Part shown: positions 26,782-34,720 of the stretch, in pieces
How positions within the stretch are numbered: the first letter of the stretch is position 1
Layout of the letters: each line of letters starts with the position of its first letter
From: Sphaerimonospora sp050942215
Lineage (GTDB): Bacteria > Actinomycetota > Actinomycetes > Streptosporangiales > Streptosporangiaceae
NCBI RefSeq assembly: GCF_050942215.1
Contig: NZ_CP192056.1
Coordinates: 1,922,001-1,986,000 of the forward strand
DNA: 64,000 nt
Direction of reading: 5' to 3'
The notes under the pieces: model-generated
What the model was told of the DNA's origin: nothing
What the model saw: only the letters and a program-made list of their open reading frames with translations
Database searches by the model: none
Program-made: the position numbers and the translations under genes

Positions 26782-27243
26782 TCAGGGGCGTACGTGCGTC
26801 CAGCGCGTGAACACGGGCGGGTGACCCGGCCGGTGGCAGACCACGCTGATCCATCCGGCGGGCAGCCCGGTGACCACGAAGCGGCCGCCCTCGGAGGGCG
26901 CACGGGTGTCGCTGAGGTGCGGCGTCCGCACCTCGACCAGCGATCCGGTGCCGGGGGCGGGGGAGATCTGCCCGGCCACGTCCACCCGGCCGGCCACGAC
27001 GACCGGCTCTACGTCGATCGTCAGACCCGCGGCGGCGTAGCGCCGGGCACGCGGCCTGTCGTGGGTCTGCGCGGATCGGGCGCCCTCTCCGGCCGCCGTC
27101 GCGAGCGGGACGGCGGCGATCCCGCCGGGCAGGTGGAGCGCGAGCACGGACCGCGCGTCGGCCGAGACCCGGTCGGGCACGGGGTCGGTCCCGGCCGCGA
27201 TCCGCAGCGCTGCCAGTAGATATTCGTCGGCCGGGGCCGTCAT
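26782..27243 (-). CDS. Unknown protein between sigma factor and CHAT genes
   Basis: A 153-residue protein starting at an ATG that overlaps the sigma factor stop codon (ATGA), which implies translational coupling. The N-terminal half is helical (ADEYLLAALRIAAGTDPVPD); the C-terminal half is beta-rich (GLTIDVEPVVVAGRVDVAGQ, then GRFVVTGLPAGWISVVCHRP) and looks like a small immunoglobulin- or carboxypeptidase-regulatory-like sandwich. There is no transmembrane segment and no zinc-binding anti-sigma motif. Its position suggests it regulates the sigma factor or bridges it to the CHAT protein; both are inference. Confidence 0.75.
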   Translation of the reverse strand: MTAPADEYLLAALRIAAGTDPVPDRVSADARSVLALHLPGGIAAVPLATAAGEGARSAQTHDRPRARRYAAAGLTIDVEPVVVAGRVDVAGQISPAPGTGSLVEVRTPHLSDTRAPSEGGRFVVTGLPAGWISVVCHRPGHPPVFTRWTHVRP

Positions 27244-27782
27244 GAGGATTCCTCCAGCAGGGCTCTGAGCCGGGACAGGCAACGCGCCCGGGTGGGGCCG
27301 ATGCTGCCCACGGGCAGCTCCAGGCGCAGGGCGATCTGGGCGTAGCGGGCCTCCGGGTGCAGCGCGCAGAGGCGTAGCAGCGATCGGCACGGCTCGCCGA
27401 GCAGATCGAGCCGTCGCCACACCTGACGGCCGTAGTCGGCGTCGGCCACGGCCGCCGCCGGGTCCGGCACGCCGGGGTCGGGGACGTCGGCGACCTCGGC
27501 GGCGGGTCCCGATCCTCCCCGGGACCGGCTCAGCCGGGCCGCCTCGTGCCGGGTGGTGGTGATGAGCCAGGCTCCGATCCGATCCGGATCGCGGATGGCG
27601 CCGAGACCTTCGACCAGCCGGAGCCAGGCGCCCTGGACGGCGTCCGCCGCGTCCGCCTGGCTCAGCCCGAACGCCCGGGCGACCGCCCACATGCGTCCGC
27701 CGAACCGTGCGACGAGATCGTCCCAGGCCACCCGGTCGAACGGCGGCCCGGACGGTGGGCGGGGTGAGATGTCTGGGAGCAT
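27240..27782 (-). CDS. ECF-type RNA polymerase sigma factor
   Basis: A 180-residue sigma-70 family protein with only regions 2 and 4. Region 2: DDLVARFGGRMWAVARAFGL then QADAADAVQGAWLRLVEGL and RIGAWLITTTRHEAARL. Region 4: LLGEPCRSLLRLCALHPEARYAQIALRLELP then IGPTRARCLSRLRALLEE, the recognition helix. No classical membrane anti-sigma gene is adjacent; the coupled gene downstream is a soluble unknown. It lies between the subtilisin-like peptidase and the CHAT gene, so it probably switches on this module or its own operon. Confidence 0.9.
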   Translation of the reverse strand: MLPDISPRPPSGPPFDRVAWDDLVARFGGRMWAVARAFGLSQADAADAVQGAWLRLVEGLGAIRDPDRIGAWLITTTRHEAARLSRSRGGSGPAAEVADVPDPGVPDPAAAVADADYGRQVWRRLDLLGEPCRSLLRLCALHPEARYAQIALRLELPVGSIGPTRARCLSRLRALLEESS

Positions 27783-27794
27783 GCACGGTCACAA

Positions 27795-27831
27795 AGAGTG
27801 TCGGTCTGTCACTGTGAGTGGTCGACACTCT
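27795..27831. promoter_or_regulatory. Inverted repeat between peptidase and sigma factor genes
   Basis: AGAGTGTCG (27795-27803) is complementary to CGACACTCT (27823-27831), separated by 19 bases, 13 bp upstream of the sigma factor start. It could be an operator controlling the sigma gene or a weak terminator after the peptidase gene. The repeat is seen; the role is inferred. Confidence 0.55.
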
Positions 27832-27838
27832 AGCCGTC

Positions 27839-28858
27839 TCACCGGACGTGTACCCCGAGATCGGGAATTCGCCGTCCGCCGCTGAGCAGGAGCCGTACGG
27901 CCTGCGCGGGCGGCAGTTCGCGGCTCAGCCGGGCGACGGCGCCCGCGACCGTCGCGCAGGCGAAGGAGCTGCCGCTCCACGTGGCGTAGCCGCGGAACTC
28001 CCCGAACTCCACGAAGCTGCTCGTCAGGCCGACGCCCTGGGTGCAGGCGTCGACCCACGGGCCGTAGGCGGAGAAGGACGCCCTGGCGGCCCCGTCGAGC
28101 GCGCCCACGGCGACGACGCCGGGCAGGGCGGCCGGCCAGAAGGGGCGGGACCGCCCGGTGTTGCCGGCGCAGGCCACCACGGTGGGAAAGCCGGCCAGCG
28201 CCTCGGCCAGCCCCAGCGGTGGCCGGTCGTCGAAGGTGTGACCCCCGAAGGACAGGTTGAGAACGTCGACGCGCTCGGTGGCGAGCCGGGTGAGCGAGCG
28301 CAGCAGTGCGGCCTCGTCGGCGAAGCCGTCGCTGTCCAGGAACCGTACGGGGCGCAGCCCCGCCCCGGGGGCGCGCCGCAGGATCAGCCCGCAGACGAAT
28401 GTGCCGTGTCCCGCCTGGTGGTCGAGACCGCCGTCCCCGTCGGCGTCCGGGGTGTCGGCGACGTCGTCCCGGTACCAGCGCGCCAGCCACGGATGGCGGA
28501 CGACCCCGGTGTCCAGCACGGCGACCGTAACGCCGGAGGGCGGGCCCGGCTCGTACGGCACAGCGGCGGCGGGCGACGGCGTGCCCCGTGGGCCGCCGAA
28601 GAACAGCGGCTGCCCGGCGAGGACGTGGTTGGGCGAGGCCGGAAGCCCGCGGTCGCGCAGCGTCGCGACGAGGTCGAGCACGTCCGCGTCCGGCGAGAGC
28701 CGTACGTGGTGGACCACGCGCGCGTGATGGGCCGGGGAGCGGACGGGTGCGGCGTCGAGGGTCCATCGGGCGACCCTGGCCGGGGCGGTGGTGAGCAGCT
28801 CGCCCGGCCGGATGAGGGCGGGCCTGTCCGGGAGGAGCTCCACCGAGACCGCGCGCAT
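27839..28858 (-). CDS. S8 family (subtilisin-like) serine peptidase
   Basis: A 339-residue peptidase with an intact catalytic set: Asp116 in VAVLDTGVVRHP, His151 in AGHGTFVCG, oxyanion Asn233 in CAGNTGRS and Ser298 in WSGSSFACATVAGA. The N-terminal 100 residues (MRAVSVELLPDRPALIRPGE onward) replace a normal secretion signal and propeptide. No Sec signal or membrane anchor is visible, so it is probably an intracellular peptidase. It is the first gene of a leftward group followed by a sigma factor, an unknown and a CHAT protein. It diverges from the DUF3145 gene. Confidence 0.92.
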   Translation of the reverse strand: MRAVSVELLPDRPALIRPGELLTTAPARVARWTLDAAPVRSPAHHARVVHHVRLSPDADVLDLVATLRDRGLPASPNHVLAGQPLFFGGPRGTPSPAAAVPYEPGPPSGVTVAVLDTGVVRHPWLARWYRDDVADTPDADGDGGLDHQAGHGTFVCGLILRRAPGAGLRPVRFLDSDGFADEAALLRSLTRLATERVDVLNLSFGGHTFDDRPPLGLAEALAGFPTVVACAGNTGRSRPFWPAALPGVVAVGALDGAARASFSAYGPWVDACTQGVGLTSSFVEFGEFRGYATWSGSSFACATVAGAVARLSRELPPAQAVRLLLSGGRRIPDLGVHVR

Positions 28859-29052
28859 CGCGACACCTCCAACCTCCTGTTTACGGACCGTATCCTTCCC
28901 ACTCCATTACGTTTCCATTCGTTAATCGGTATGACCCTGCTCTGGTGTCGAGTTACGACGGACGGTAGTCTCTCCTACTAGTCATCCAATCGTGATCATC
29001 CCTTGTATGAGGCCGTTGGGGAAGGCGCACCTCATGCGATTTGGGAGGTCCG

Positions 29053-29550
29053 GTGGCTGCTGCTCGTGGCGTCCTGTACGTCCACTCGGCTCAGCCTGCG
29101 CTGTGCCCGCACATTGAGTGGGCCGTCGCAGGTGTTCTTGGCGTGCCCGTCGACCTGACGTGGACCCCTCAGCCCGCCGCGCCCGGGACCCTGCGGGCCC
29201 AGGCCGAGTGGGAGGGCCGTCCCGGTACGGCGGCGGCGGTCACGTCTTCTCTCATGGGCTGGCAGCGCATCCGCTTCGAGATCACCGAAGACGCCTCACC
29301 CGGCGTCGACGGGTCCAGACATGCCTACACGCCCAGCCTGGGCGCCTTCACCGCCGTCGTCGGCGCGAACGGGGACATCATGATCCCCGAGGATCGGCTG
29401 CGCAACGTGATGCTGATGGCAGCGCAGGGCCGGGTCGTCATGGAGGAGGAACTCGACCGCCTCCTCGGCAAGCAGTGGGACGAGGAGCTGGAGTCGTTCC
29501 GGTACGCGGGGGAGGGCGCGCCGGTCCGCTGGCTGCACGCCGCCGTCTGA
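29053..29550 (+). CDS. DUF3145 protein
   Basis: A 165-residue actinobacteria-specific protein. Family hallmarks: GVLYVHSAQPALCPHIEWAV at the N-terminus, the DLTWTPQPAAPGTLRA strand, MGWQRIRFEITEDASPGVDG and GDIMIPEDRLRN. The function is unknown, although the family is nearly universal in actinomycetes and commonly neighbours fatty acid synthesis genes, as here. GTG 29053 has GGGAGG just upstream. Convergent with accD, with a strong shared terminator between them. Confidence 0.9.
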   Translation: MAAARGVLYVHSAQPALCPHIEWAVAGVLGVPVDLTWTPQPAAPGTLRAQAEWEGRPGTAAAVTSSLMGWQRIRFEITEDASPGVDGSRHAYTPSLGAFTAVVGANGDIMIPEDRLRNVMLMAAQGRVVMEEELDRLLGKQWDEELESFRYAGEGAPVRWLHAAV

Positions 29551-29611
29551 TCCGCCTCCTCGCAGGCACCGGCCCAGGCCGGTCGCCTCGGGCGGCGGGG
29601 TGCGAACGCGA

Positions 29612-29643
29612 AGAAGCGCCGATCCCGGAGGATCGGCGCTTCT
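29612..29643. terminator. Bidirectional terminator between DUF3145 gene and accD
   Basis: A perfect 14-bp stem: AGAAGCGCCGATCC (29612-29625) and GGATCGGCGCTTCT (29630-29643) around a CGGA tetraloop, midway between two convergent genes. Confidence 0.9.
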
Positions 29644-29666
29644 CCCGTCGTCTCGGCCGGAACTTC

Positions 29667-31088
29667 TCAGAGCGGGATGTTGCCGTGGGCGCCGCGTGCC
29701 GGCGTGGCCTGCGCGAGGACCCTGGCGATGGCGCCGCGGGTCTTCGCCGGGTCGATCACCTCGTCCACGACCCCGAGGTCGACGGCCCGGTCGAGCCCGC
29801 CCGCGGCCTTCTCGTGCTCCTCGGCCAGCCGGGTTTCCAGCGCCGAGCGCTCCTCCTCCGGGGCGGCGGCCAGCTCGCGCCGCTTGAGGATGCGGACGGC
29901 CGCGACCGCGCCCATCACGGCCACCTCGATGTCGGGCCAGGCGAACACGCGGGTCGCGCCCAGCGCGCGGGAGTTCATCGCGATGTAGGCGCCGCCGTAC
30001 GCCTTGCGGGTGATCAGCGTCACCCTCGGCACCGAGGCCTCGGCGAACGCGTGCAGCAGCTTCGCGCCGCGCCGTACGATGCCGTCGTGCTCCTGGCCGA
30101 TCCCGGGAAGGTAGCCGGGCACGTCGACCACGACCACGAGCGGCACCCCGAGGGCATCGCACATCCGGACGAATCGGGAGGCCTTCTCCGCTGAGGTGGA
30201 GTCGAGGCAGCCGCCGAGGCGCAGCGGATTGTTGGCGATGACTCCCACCGTGCGGCCGCCGAGACGGCCCAGCGTGGTGACGATGTTCGGCGCCCACTTG
30301 GGGTGGAGCTCCACACCGGGCTCGTCCAGCAGCCCCTTCACGAGCGGGTGCACGTCGTAGGCGCGGCGCCGGTTCTCCGGGAGCAGGCTGTTGAAGTCCA
30401 CCTCGTCGACGTCGCCGCGCACCCGGCCCTGGTGACCGAGAAGGACGGCGAGCTGACGGGCCTTGAGCAGGGCCTCGCCCTCGCTCTTGGTGGTGACGTG
30501 GACGACGCCGCTGCGCTTGCTGTGCGGCTCGGGACCGCCGAGCGAGGCCATGTCGGTCTCCTCGCCCGTCACGCTGCGCACGACGTCGGGCCCGGTCACG
30601 AAGATGCGGCCGTTGTCGGCGAGGATCACGATGTCGGTCAGGGCCGGGCCGTACGCGCCGCCGCCGGCCACCGGACCGACCACGACGGAGATCTGCGGGA
30701 CGATGCCGGAGGCCTTGGTCATGGCGGTGAACACCCGCCCGACCGCGTGCAGGGACTCCACGCCCTCGGCCAGGCGCGCGCCGCCCGAGTGCCAGACGCC
30801 GATGATGGGGACCCGCTCGCGTACGGCGACGTCGTAGGCGTGGACGATGTGCTCGCAGCCCTCTGAGCCCATCGCGCCGCCCTGGAACCTGGCGTCGCTG
30901 CAGAACGCCACGACGGGGACGCCCTCGACCCGTCCGGACACGGCGAGCACGCCGCTCTTGTCCTCGGGGGAGATCGGCCGGATGGAGCCTTCGTCGAGGA
31001 GATGTCCCAGGCGTACCAGGGGATCCCTGGGATCGACGGCCTCCGCGTCGGAGGCATCGTTCACCACCCGATTGTCAAGCACGGTCAT
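29667..31088 (-). CDS. accD: Acyl-CoA carboxylase carboxyltransferase beta subunit
   Basis: A 473-residue biotin-dependent carboxyltransferase that makes malonyl-CoA or methylmalonyl-CoA from acetyl- or propionyl-CoA. The two crotonase-fold halves are visible: the N half with GGAMGSEGCEHIVHAYDVAV and VVGPVAGGGAYGPALTD, the C half with NNPLRLGGCLDSTSAEKASR and TRKAYGGAYIAMNSR. It lacks the N-terminal zinc ribbon of E. coli AccD, as usual for actinobacterial AccD/PccB. It is the last gene of the fatty acid cluster, 13 bp after fabF. Acetyl versus propionyl preference cannot be read with certainty. Confidence 0.93.
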   Translation of the reverse strand: MTVLDNRVVNDASDAEAVDPRDPLVRLGHLLDEGSIRPISPEDKSGVLAVSGRVEGVPVVAFCSDARFQGGAMGSEGCEHIVHAYDVAVRERVPIIGVWHSGGARLAEGVESLHAVGRVFTAMTKASGIVPQISVVVGPVAGGGAYGPALTDIVILADNGRIFVTGPDVVRSVTGEETDMASLGGPEPHSKRSGVVHVTTKSEGEALLKARQLAVLLGHQGRVRGDVDEVDFNSLLPENRRRAYDVHPLVKGLLDEPGVELHPKWAPNIVTTLGRLGGRTVGVIANNPLRLGGCLDSTSAEKASRFVRMCDALGVPLVVVVDVPGYLPGIGQEHDGIVRRGAKLLHAFAEASVPRVTLITRKAYGGAYIAMNSRALGATRVFAWPDIEVAVMGAVAAVRILKRRELAAAPEEERSALETRLAEEHEKAAGGLDRAVDLGVVDEVIDPAKTRGAIARVLAQATPARGAHGNIPL

Positions 31089-31101
31089 GTGGGACTCCTA
31101 G

Positions 31102-32334
31102 TCACACGGTGGTGAAGGCCACGGCGACGTTGTGTCCGCCGAACCCGAACGAATTGTTGATCGCGGCGAGCTGGTCGCCGTCGAGCTTTCGCGGCTCGCC
31201 GCGCACGAGGTCGACCTCGATGCCGTCCGCGGGATCGTCGAGATTGGCGATGGCCGGCACGATCCGTTCGTGCAGGGCGAGAATCGTGAAGATCGATTCG
31301 ACGCCGCCCGCGCCGCCGAGAAGGTGGCCGGTCATCGACTTGGTCGCGGTGACGATCGCGTGGCCGCCGACGGCCTCCTTGATCGCACGGGCCTCGATCT
31401 CGTCGCCGAGCGGGGTCGAGGTGGCGTGGGCGTTGACGTGGACGATGTCCGCAGGGGCGATGTCCGCGTGCTTGAGCGCCGCCAGCATGGCGTTCCTGCC
31501 GCCCTGGCCGTCGGGGTCGAGCCCGGTGATGTGGTAGGCGTCGCTGGTGTAACCGACTCCGGCGGCCGCCGCGTAGATCCGGGCACCGCGCGCCCGGGCG
31601 TGCTCCTCCGACTCCAGCACCACGATGCCGGCGCCCTCGCCGAGCACGAATCCGTCCCGGCCCTTGTCGAACGGGCGCGAGGCCCGTTCCGGTTCGTCGT
31701 TGCGGGTCGACATGGCGCGCGCGGCGGCGAACGACGCCAGGTTCAGGCCGTGGATGGCCGCCTCCGTGCCGCCCGCCACCACCATGTCGGCCCGGCCCGA
31801 GCGGATCATGTCGATGCCGTATCCGATGCACTCGGCGCCGGTGGCGCAGGCGCTCACCGCCGCGTGCGTCCCGGCCTTGGCGCCCAGCTCGATGCTGATC
31901 CAGCCGGCGGAGCCGTTCGGCATGAGCATGGGCACGGTGAACGGCGAAAGCCGGTTCCAGCCCTTCTCACGGTAGAGGTCATAGGCGGACAGAATCGTCC
32001 CGATGCCGCCGATGCCGCTGCCGACCACGACGCCGAGCCGCTCCCCGTCGATCTCCGGGGCTCCCGCGTCCTGCCAGGCCTGCCTGGCGGCGATCAGCGC
32101 GAACTGCTCGGCGCGGTCGAGCCTCCTGGCCTCGGGCCGGGGGAGCACCTCGCCGGGATCGACGGCCGCCACACCGGCGAACTTCACCGGTACGGTGTCG
32201 ACCCAATCCTCGGTGAGCGTCCGGATGCCCGACCGCCCGTCGAGGAGCGCCGACCAGGTGGATGCGACATCTCCACCGAGAGGCGTCGTCGCGCCGAGCC
32301 CGGTGACGACGACACGTACCCGGTCCTTACTCAC
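31102..32334 (-). CDS. fabF: Beta-ketoacyl-ACP synthase II
   Basis: A 410-residue condensing enzyme that elongates acyl-ACP with malonyl-ACP. The Cys-His-His triad is present: Cys in VSACATGAECIG, His in VNAHATSTPLGD and His in KSMTGHLLGGAG. Length is normal for FabF. It follows acpP after 58 bp and precedes accD by 13 bp in the fab operon. Confidence 0.97.
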   Translation of the reverse strand: MSKDRVRVVVTGLGATTPLGGDVASTWSALLDGRSGIRTLTEDWVDTVPVKFAGVAAVDPGEVLPRPEARRLDRAEQFALIAARQAWQDAGAPEIDGERLGVVVGSGIGGIGTILSAYDLYREKGWNRLSPFTVPMLMPNGSAGWISIELGAKAGTHAAVSACATGAECIGYGIDMIRSGRADMVVAGGTEAAIHGLNLASFAAARAMSTRNDEPERASRPFDKGRDGFVLGEGAGIVVLESEEHARARGARIYAAAAGVGYTSDAYHITGLDPDGQGGRNAMLAALKHADIAPADIVHVNAHATSTPLGDEIEARAIKEAVGGHAIVTATKSMTGHLLGGAGGVESIFTILALHERIVPAIANLDDPADGIEVDLVRGEPRKLDGDQLAAINNSFGFGGHNVAVAFTTV

Positions 32335-32392
32335 TTGTCCGCACTCCTCTGGTTGTTCTTCAGTGACCCGCCGTGGTCCGGGAACCCGGCGT

Positions 32393-32632
32393 TCAGGCCT
32401 GGATGAAGTTGATGACGTCCTTCACGGTCTTGAGGTGCTTGAGCTGGTCGTCGGGGATCTCGACGCCGAACTCGTCCTGCGCCGCGACGGCGATCTCGAC
32501 CATGGAGAGCGAGTCGATGTCGAGGTCGTCGACGAAGCTCTTCTCCGGGGTGACCTCCGCCGCGGGGACGCCGGTGATCTCGTTGACGATCTTGCCGAGG
32601 CCGGCGAGAATCTCCTGCTCGGTCATTGCCAT
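32393..32632 (-). CDS. acpP: Acyl carrier protein
   Basis: A 79-residue carrier for growing fatty acyl chains. The phosphopantetheine-attachment motif is DDLDIDSLSMVEIAV, with the modified Ser in DSL. The ATG at 32632 has GGAGAAG seven bases upstream, so a longer open frame to 32722 is not used. It lies between fabH and fabF in the type II fatty acid synthase operon. Confidence 0.97.
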   Translation of the reverse strand: MAMTEQEILAGLGKIVNEITGVPAAEVTPEKSFVDDLDIDSLSMVEIAVAAQDEFGVEIPDDQLKHLKTVKDVINFIQA

Positions 32633-32725
32633 GGCGCGACTTCTCCTTGATTTCTCTGATTTACCGATGCTCCGGAGCATTTTTCCGGATCTGTACGGCG
32701 GTCCGCACAGGTGTTGGAACACAAC

Positions 32726-33682
32726 CTAAGGGATCTCGATCACTTGAGAGGCGTAGGTGAGGCCGGCGCCGAAGCCGAGCAGCAGTGCGAGGCCGCCCGA
32801 AGGCACCTCGCCGCGCTCGACCATGCGCGACAGCGCGAGCGGAATCGACGCGGCGGAGGTGTTGCCGGCGAGGACGATGTCCCGGGCGACGACCGCGTTG
32901 TCCGCGCCGAGCTTGCGGGCGATCGACTCGACGATTCGCAGGTTCGCCTGGTGGGGGACGAAGGCGGCCAGCTCGGCCGGGTCGACTCCGGCACGCTCGC
33001 ACGCCAGCGCGGCCACCGGGTGCAGTGCGGTGGTGGCCCAGCGGAACACGGACTGGCCCTCCTGGTACAGGAACGACCGCCGGTTCTGGATGGCGACCAC
33101 GTCGGCCTTGTCGCCGGCGCTGCCCCAGGCGACGGGCCCGATGCCGGGTGTGTCGGACGGACCGACGACCGCCGCGCCCGCGCCGTCGGCGAAGATGACG
33201 GCGGTGGCCCGGTCGTCCCAGTCGACCCACTGGCTGAGCTTCTCCGAGCCGACGACCAGAACGTTGGTGGCGGAGCCGGCCCGGATGGCGTCACTGGCCG
33301 CGGCGAGCGCGTAGCAGAACCCGGCGCACGCCGCGTTCACGTCGAAGGCGCCGGGGGCCTCGATGCCGAGCCGGTGGGCGACGCGACCGGCGGCGTTGGG
33401 GATCTGCGTCTCCAGCGTGCACGTGGCCACGATGACCAGATCGATCTCGGCGCTGGACAGGCCGCTCGCGGCCAGGGCCTTGCCGCCGGCCTGCACGGCG
33501 AGGTCGATCTCCGACTCCTGCGGCCCCGCGATGCGGCGCTCCTGGATCCCGACGCGGGTGCGGATCCAGTCGTCGGACGTGTCGATCCGCTTGGACAGAG
33601 CGTCGTTGGTCACTATCTCGGCGGGCTGGTAGCCACCGAACGCGAGCACCTTCGCGCCCGGAGCGCCTTGACTGATCCTCAC
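32726..33682 (-). CDS. fabH: Beta-ketoacyl-ACP synthase III
   Basis: A 318-residue initiating condensing enzyme that joins a starter acyl-CoA to malonyl-ACP. The Cys-His-Asn triad is visible: Cys in NAACAGFCYALAAA, His in FVPHQANLRIVES and Asn in VLAGNTSAASIP. Actinomycete FabH often prefers branched starters, giving iso/anteiso fatty acids, but the pocket cannot be judged here. The GTG start overlaps the fabD stop (GTGA), indicating translational coupling. Confidence 0.97.
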   Translation of the reverse strand: MRISQGAPGAKVLAFGGYQPAEIVTNDALSKRIDTSDDWIRTRVGIQERRIAGPQESEIDLAVQAGGKALAASGLSSAEIDLVIVATCTLETQIPNAAGRVAHRLGIEAPGAFDVNAACAGFCYALAAASDAIRAGSATNVLVVGSEKLSQWVDWDDRATAVIFADGAGAAVVGPSDTPGIGPVAWGSAGDKADVVAIQNRRSFLYQEGQSVFRWATTALHPVAALACERAGVDPAELAAFVPHQANLRIVESIARKLGADNAVVARDIVLAGNTSAASIPLALSRMVERGEVPSGGLALLLGFGAGLTYASQVIEIP

Positions 33683-34575
33683 TTGAGCACCTCTCGCGCC
33701 GTGTCCAGATTGTCAGGGTTCTTGAGGGCCACGGTCGTCACGCCGGGCATGCCCCGCCGGGCGAGGCCGGTCAGCGTGCCGCCGGGCAGCAACTCGATCA
33801 CCGCGGTGACGCCGCGCTCGGCCATCGCGGTCATGCAGGCGTCCCACCGGACCGGGCTGGCCACCTGGCCGACGAGCCGGTCGACGAACTCGGTTCCCGT
33901 GGCGACCGCGGCGCCGTCCGCGTTGGACAGCACGGTGATCTGGGGGTCGCGAGGGGTGAGGCCGGCGGCCGCGTCACGCATGTGGTCGACGGCGGGGGCC
34001 ATGTGCACGGTGTGGAAGGCCCCGGCGACCGACAGCGGGCGCACCCGTGCGCCCGGCGGCGGGGCGGCCTTGAACGCCTCGACCTGCTCCAGGGTGCCGC
34101 CCGCCACGATCTGACCGGCGCCGTTGATGTTGGCGGCGGTGAGTCCGTGCGCGGCTATCGAGGCGAGGACCTCGTCCTCGGCTCCGCCCAGCACCGCGAG
34201 CATCCCGGTCTCGGCGGCGGAGGCGGCCTTGGCCATCGCCCGGCCGCGCTCCCGTACCAGGCCCAGGGCCTCCTCCGCGGTCAGCACTCCGGCGATCGCC
34301 GCGGCCGCCAGCTCTCCCACGCTGTGGCCGGCGACGAGGTCGGGCCGCACTCCGAGCGCCTCGTAGGACGCGAGGGCGGCCGCCACGAGCAGGGGCTGTG
34401 CGACCGCGGTGTCACGGATCTCGTCGGCGTCGGCGGTCGTTCCGTACGAGACGAGGTCGAGCTCCACGATTTCGGACCAGGCGGACAGCCGGTCGCGGAA
34501 CCCGGGGAGTTCGAGCCACGGAGTAAGGAAACCTGGAGTCTGGGCGCCTTGGCCCGGAGCGACGATGACGAGCAC
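33679..34575 (-). CDS. fabD: Malonyl-CoA:ACP transacylase
   Basis: A 298-residue enzyme that loads malonyl groups onto ACP. It has the nucleophile elbow AGHSVGELAAAAIAG (catalytic Ser), the APGQGAQTPG N-terminal loop and the catalytic His in VAGAFHTVHMAPA. The start is one of two nearby GTG codons; 34575 gives the family-typical MLVIVAPGQGAQ opening, and 34584 is the alternative. It is the first gene of the fab operon and overlaps fabH. Confidence 0.94.
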   Translation of the reverse strand: MLVIVAPGQGAQTPGFLTPWLELPGFRDRLSAWSEIVELDLVSYGTTADADEIRDTAVAQPLLVAAALASYEALGVRPDLVAGHSVGELAAAAIAGVLTAEEALGLVRERGRAMAKAASAAETGMLAVLGGAEDEVLASIAAHGLTAANINGAGQIVAGGTLEQVEAFKAAPPPGARVRPLSVAGAFHTVHMAPAVDHMRDAAAGLTPRDPQITVLSNADGAAVATGTEFVDRLVGQVASPVRWDACMTAMAERGVTAVIELLPGGTLTGLARRGMPGVTTVALKNPDNLDTAREVLK

Positions 34576-34720
34576 GTAGTCCACCCTGCCCTGTAGGAGT
34601 TCACCACACCGATGGTGATCCGAACGAACTTTGCCGCGGGTAGTTTGTGTGGTCCCTACAGTTTCGGTGTCACCCAGGTTACGGCCGCCCGGAACCGCAC
34701 GCACATTCGCGCCGGCCGTC

